Below, piece after piece: positions 61,115 to 64,000 of a stretch of 64,000 nucleotides of DNA. The notes beneath the pieces are model-generated. The model saw nothing but the letters and a program-made list of their open reading frames with translations. It searched no databases and had not been told where the DNA came from. Numbering within the stretch: the first letter of the stretch is position 1; each line of letters starts with the position of its first letter. The stretch comes from Chloroflexi bacterium bin20. GTDB taxonomy: Bacteria; Chloroflexota; Anaerolineae; Aggregatilineales; Phototrophicaceae. The position numbers and the translations under genes are program-made. The stretch is from positions 62,001 to 126,000 of the forward strand of contig MPMG01000011.1 in NCBI GenBank assembly GCA_002238485.1, written 5' to 3'.

Positions 61115-63610
61115 ATGGCGCGGCGCTTGGGCATCGCCATATTGCTTCTGGGCGCGCTGCTGATGCAACCGGCCGCTGCGCAAGACAACTTCCGCGATGT
61201 TGTCGAGTTGACGATTGACGCCGGCTTCAACGGCTACTTTCGCCCCGACGACTGGACGCCGGTGCGCGTCGCCATGACCAACAATGGCGAATCGCTGCGC
61301 GGACGACTGGTGGTGCGCCCCGAGACTTCTGGCACTGTCGTGGGCAACGCGTTCAGCACAGCTGTCGAGTTGCCCAGCGGCGCGCAGAAAACCGCCACGC
61401 TCAACATCCAGGCGCGCACGTATCCCGACCAGATCCGCGTCGAGCTGATCGACGATGACGGTGGACTGCGAGCCTCGCGCGATGCGCCTCTTTTTGATTT
61501 GCAGCGGGGCGACCAACTGTATGCCGTTGTTACAGGCGCAAACACAGCCGCCCCCAGCTTGACGGGCCTTCATATCGGCGGCTACCGAGCAGAGCAAGCC
61601 ATTTGGAGCCTGCCCAACCTCCCCGAGCGCGCGCAGTCGCTGGCATCTCTGGATATGTTGATGCTGCTGAATATCGACAGCGAAGGTCTGTCGCTCGGGC
61701 AGCGGGGCGCCATCGAGCAATGGGTGGCGGACGGCGGACATCTGCTGGTGGGCGGCGGACCAAGCGCAACAGCAACCGCCAGCGCGCTGGGTGAGTTGCT
61801 GCCTCTGCTGCCGCAAGAAGCGCAATCCATTGATGATCTGAGCGAGCTGGCGCGATACGCCGGCGACAACCAAAGCGAGCTGCGAGGTCCTGCCATTATC
61901 GCGCGTGGACAATTGGCAGACGGCGCGACCGTGCTGGTCGAGCAGGCTGGCATTCCTCTGCTAGTCCGGCGCAAATTGGGCGCTGGCCTGGTTGATTATC
62001 TGGCGGCAGACCCGACGCTTGCGCCGCTGGCCCGCTGGGATGGCTTGACCGAATTGTGGCGTAAATTGCTGCTGACGCGCCCGCCACAGCCAGCCTGGCG
62101 CAACGACTTCACGCAGTCGACTTGGGGCGCGGAAGCCGTCGCCAACCTGCCCGGCGTAGACTTGCTGCCGCCACTGCAGACGCTCTGCCTGTTCCTGGCG
62201 CTGTATGTCATATTGATCGGACCGCTGAATTATGCGCTGCTTTCGCGGTTGCGGCGTCCGGGCTGGGGCTGGCTGACCATCCCGCTGGTCATCGTCAGTT
62301 TCACCGGCATCGCCTGGACTGTCGGCTTCAACCTGCGCGGCGCAGAAGTCATTGTCAGCCGCCTGACAGTGGTAGAATCCTACGCCGACCGCGATGAAGC
62401 CCGGCTGCGGCAGTACATCGGTTTGCTTTCGCCGCGGCGCGCCACCTATTCATTGAGCCTGCCCGAGGACAGCTTTTTGGCAGTGGCCGGGGCGACAGCG
62501 AACGCCAGCATCTTCGCCAGCAACACCATCCAGACCTCGACTGAGATCGCCCAAAGCTCGCGATTCAGCGCCGACGAATTCACCATCGACGGCGGCATCT
62601 TCGCCAATTTCAGCGCCAGCGGGGCTGTCGCCAAGCTCGATATCGGCGGCAGTTTCACGCTGTCTTACGATATCGTCGAAAGCGGACGCATGCTGCCGAC
62701 TTTCCAGGGCGCGATCAGCAATCGCAGTCAGGTCGTCCTGCGCGATGCCGTGATCGTCGGCGCTGGCTTTTCCCATGCGCTGGAAGCTGACTTTGCGCCC
62801 GGCGATATCGTGCCGCTGGGGCACGACGAATTGCGCGCCGACCTGGTCGACCGTCCCGCCCAGCCCAATCCGCTGGAGCTGAATGTCTCGGCGCTCTATG
62901 GCGAGCAATCGCCTTTCACTGGCAGCGATCGCAATATCAGCATCAAAGATTTGCAGGGCGGGCGATACCTGCGCACGCGGGCTTTTTCCAGTGCGGAGTC
63001 GCTGCGCGACCGGCAATTGGCGCGCGAACAATCATTCCTGGCCAGCTTCATGCGCGATGAATTTGCGTCTACGGCGCGGGGCACGGGTCTGTATCTGCTG
63101 GGCTGGAGCGATGCCTGGACGCGCGACCTGGAAATTGAAGGCGCTGCCTGGAGCTCGGTCGATACCACGCTCTATATCATCGAGCTGGCAGTCGATATTA
63201 CGCTGCCCGAGCGGCGCGCCACCCTGACGACAGAGCACTTCAGCTGGATGGCGCTGGACAGGCAGGGCGTGGCCGACAATGGCACAGACAACTTCAGCAT
63301 ATACGAAGACGGCGCAGTTACTTTCCTTTTTCAGCCGCTGCCCGGTCTGGCAATGACGCAGGTGGAGCATATGCAGGTCGAAGTCGATCGCGGCGGCGGC
63401 TTCACCCAGTCGCTGGATGTGCAATTGTATGACTGGGCGCGCGGCGAATACGATGTCTTTGGCTATCGCGATGGCAATGTGCTGGAGCTGGCCGAGCCGG
63501 CAGCGTATCTGGGGCCAGGCCAAGCGCTGCGTCTGCGCTTGGTGCATGGCGGCGGCATCGGCACAGTGCGCGTGCGAGATATTCGCATCGCCCAAACCGG
63601 GCAATATTGA
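61115..63610 (+). CDS. Large membrane-anchored exported protein preceding an ABC ATPase
   Basis: An 831-residue protein. Residues 1-22 form a signal peptide. An extracytoplasmic beta-rich region (about 28-130) is followed by a Rossmann-like part with LDMLMLLNIDSEGL and GAIEQWVADGGHLLVGGGP near 178-213, like the amidotransferase-like domain of GldG and DUF4350 proteins but without the catalytic triad by eye. Two helices lie near 356-376 and 384-404, then a long external C-terminal region. The ABC ATPase starts 9 bases after its stop, so it is probably an accessory to that transporter. No enzymatic motif is evident. Confidence 0.7.
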   Translation: MARRLGIAILLLGALLMQPAAAQDNFRDVVELTIDAGFNGYFRPDDWTPVRVAMTNNGESLRGRLVVRPETSGTVVGNAFSTAVELPSGAQKTATLNIQARTYPDQIRVELIDDDGGLRASRDAPLFDLQRGDQLYAVVTGANTAAPSLTGLHIGGYRAEQAIWSLPNLPERAQSLASLDMLMLLNIDSEGLSLGQRGAIEQWVADGGHLLVGGGPSATATASALGELLPLLPQEAQSIDDLSELARYAGDNQSELRGPAIIARGQLADGATVLVEQAGIPLLVRRKLGAGLVDYLAADPTLAPLARWDGLTELWRKLLLTRPPQPAWRNDFTQSTWGAEAVANLPGVDLLPPLQTLCLFLALYVILIGPLNYALLSRLRRPGWGWLTIPLVIVSFTGIAWTVGFNLRGAEVIVSRLTVVESYADRDEARLRQYIGLLSPRRATYSLSLPEDSFLAVAGATANASIFASNTIQTSTEIAQSSRFSADEFTIDGGIFANFSASGAVAKLDIGGSFTLSYDIVESGRMLPTFQGAISNRSQVVLRDAVIVGAGFSHALEADFAPGDIVPLGHDELRADLVDRPAQPNPLELNVSALYGEQSPFTGSDRNISIKDLQGGRYLRTRAFSSAESLRDRQLAREQSFLASFMRDEFASTARGTGLYLLGWSDAWTRDLEIEGAAWSSVDTTLYIIELAVDITLPERRATLTTEHFSWMALDRQGVADNGTDNFSIYEDGAVTFLFQPLPGLAMTQVEHMQVEVDRGGGFTQSLDVQLYDWARGEYDVFGYRDGNVLELAEPAAYLGPGQALRLRLVHGGGIGTVRVRDIRIAQTGQY

Positions 63611-63619
63611 GGAGCGGCG

Positions 63620-64000
63620 ATGGACGCCATTATCAGGACGAAGGAGTTGCACAAGTCATTCGGCAATTTTCATGCCCTGCGCGGCATTTCGCTGGAGGTG
63701 CCGGCTGGCTCGATATATGGCTTTGTTGGTCCCAATGGCGCTGGCAAAACCACCACCATGCGCATTTTGACTACCTTGACGCGCCCATCGGATGGAGAAG
63801 CCTGGGTGGCCGGACATTCGGTGCACGAAGACCGCCGCGAAGTTCGCCGCGCCATCGGCTATATGCCCGATGAATTCGGCGTTTATGAAGACCTGCGCGT
63901 CTGGGAATACCTGGACTTCTTCGCCGCTTGTTATGACATCCCCGAAAAGAAGCGCAAGACTCTGGTGGCTGACCTGCTGGAACTGGTCGACTTGCAGCAT
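63620..64000 (+). CDS. ABC transporter ATP-binding protein (3' end outside window)
   Basis: The first 127 codons of an ABC ATPase, open to the window edge. The protein starts MDAIIRTKELHKSFG; Walker A is GPNGAGKTTT near residues 38-47 and the Q-loop region reads YMPDEFGVYEDL. The ABC signature and Walker B lie beyond the window. GGAG stands just upstream of ATG 63620. It belongs to the drug- or gliding-type DrrA/NatA group and follows the 831-residue accessory protein. Confidence 0.88.
   Translation, partial: MDAIIRTKELHKSFGNFHALRGISLEVPAGSIYGFVGPNGAGKTTTMRILTTLTRPSDGEAWVAGHSVHEDRREVRRAIGYMPDEFGVYEDLRVWEYLDFFAACYDIPEKKRKTLVADLLELVDLQH

Overview
The window looks like chromosomal DNA of an environmental bacterium, most likely a member of the Chloroflexota (Anaerolineae-like). 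This is inferred from the gene mix: sugar ABC transporters, an F420-type luciferase-like oxidoreductase, a CtpE-like P-type ATPase, secreted beta-helix and SH3b proteins, and two-gene restriction units. Most genes are G+C rich, and long antisense open frames are everywhere. No rRNA, tRNA, CRISPR array, prophage or insertion sequence was recognised.

Layout. 1-7.8 kb: a truncated membrane protein, a hydroxyacid dehydrogenase, restriction-modification unit 1 (HNH nuclease plus N6-adenine-type methylase), a YbdK-type carboxylate-amine ligase, a sulfatase and a sugar isomerase-like TIM barrel. 7.8-15.8 kb: DinB-like protein, MoxR ATPase plus VWA protein, then a sugar-use cluster (GH32 hydrolase, solute-binding protein, two permeases) with a clear promoter and a LacI-type palindromic operator. 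15.9-23.5 kb: peptide deformylase, LLM oxidoreductase, FtsX-type permease, secreted beta-helix protein, phospholipase C-like protein and a small LexA-like DNA-binding protein. 23.5-31.1 kb is an accessory, defence-like stretch: a glycosyltransferase broken by a 32-C tract, a HEPN-like pair, oligoendopeptidase F, restriction-modification unit 2, and a DUF488-DUF488-dual-OB cluster downstream of SppA.

31-39.4 kb: SppA, sugar epimerase, fumarylacetoacetate hydrolase-family protein, PIG-L deacetylase, MFS transporter, GT4 glycosyltransferase and a secreted SH3b/Cys-repeat protein. 39.4-40.8 kb: an A+T-richer unit of a 44-residue protein and an FRG-domain protein with overlapping start and stop. 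40.8-51.3 kb: P-type ATPase, mannonate dehydratase, two DHA2 drug exporters with candidate operators, and PriA. 51.3-64 kb: arylamine N-acetyltransferase, class I aldolase, phytanoyl-CoA dioxygenase family, YchF, a beta-helix/SH3 protein flanked by low-complexity repeats, FGGY kinase, aldo/keto reductase, and a large membrane protein leading into a truncated ABC ATPase.

How it fits together: many genes serve uptake and breakdown of sugars and sugar acids (GH32 and its transporter, UxuA, FGGY kinase, aldolase, isomerase, epimerase, reductase). Intergenic DNA carries at least three families of small dispersed repeats. The best known-unknowns are the FRG two-gene unit, the HEPN-like pair, the DUF488/dual-OB cluster and the restriction unit at 27.6-29.4 kb. 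Several homopolymer-rich patches show internal signs of sequencing or assembly error and should not be over-read.
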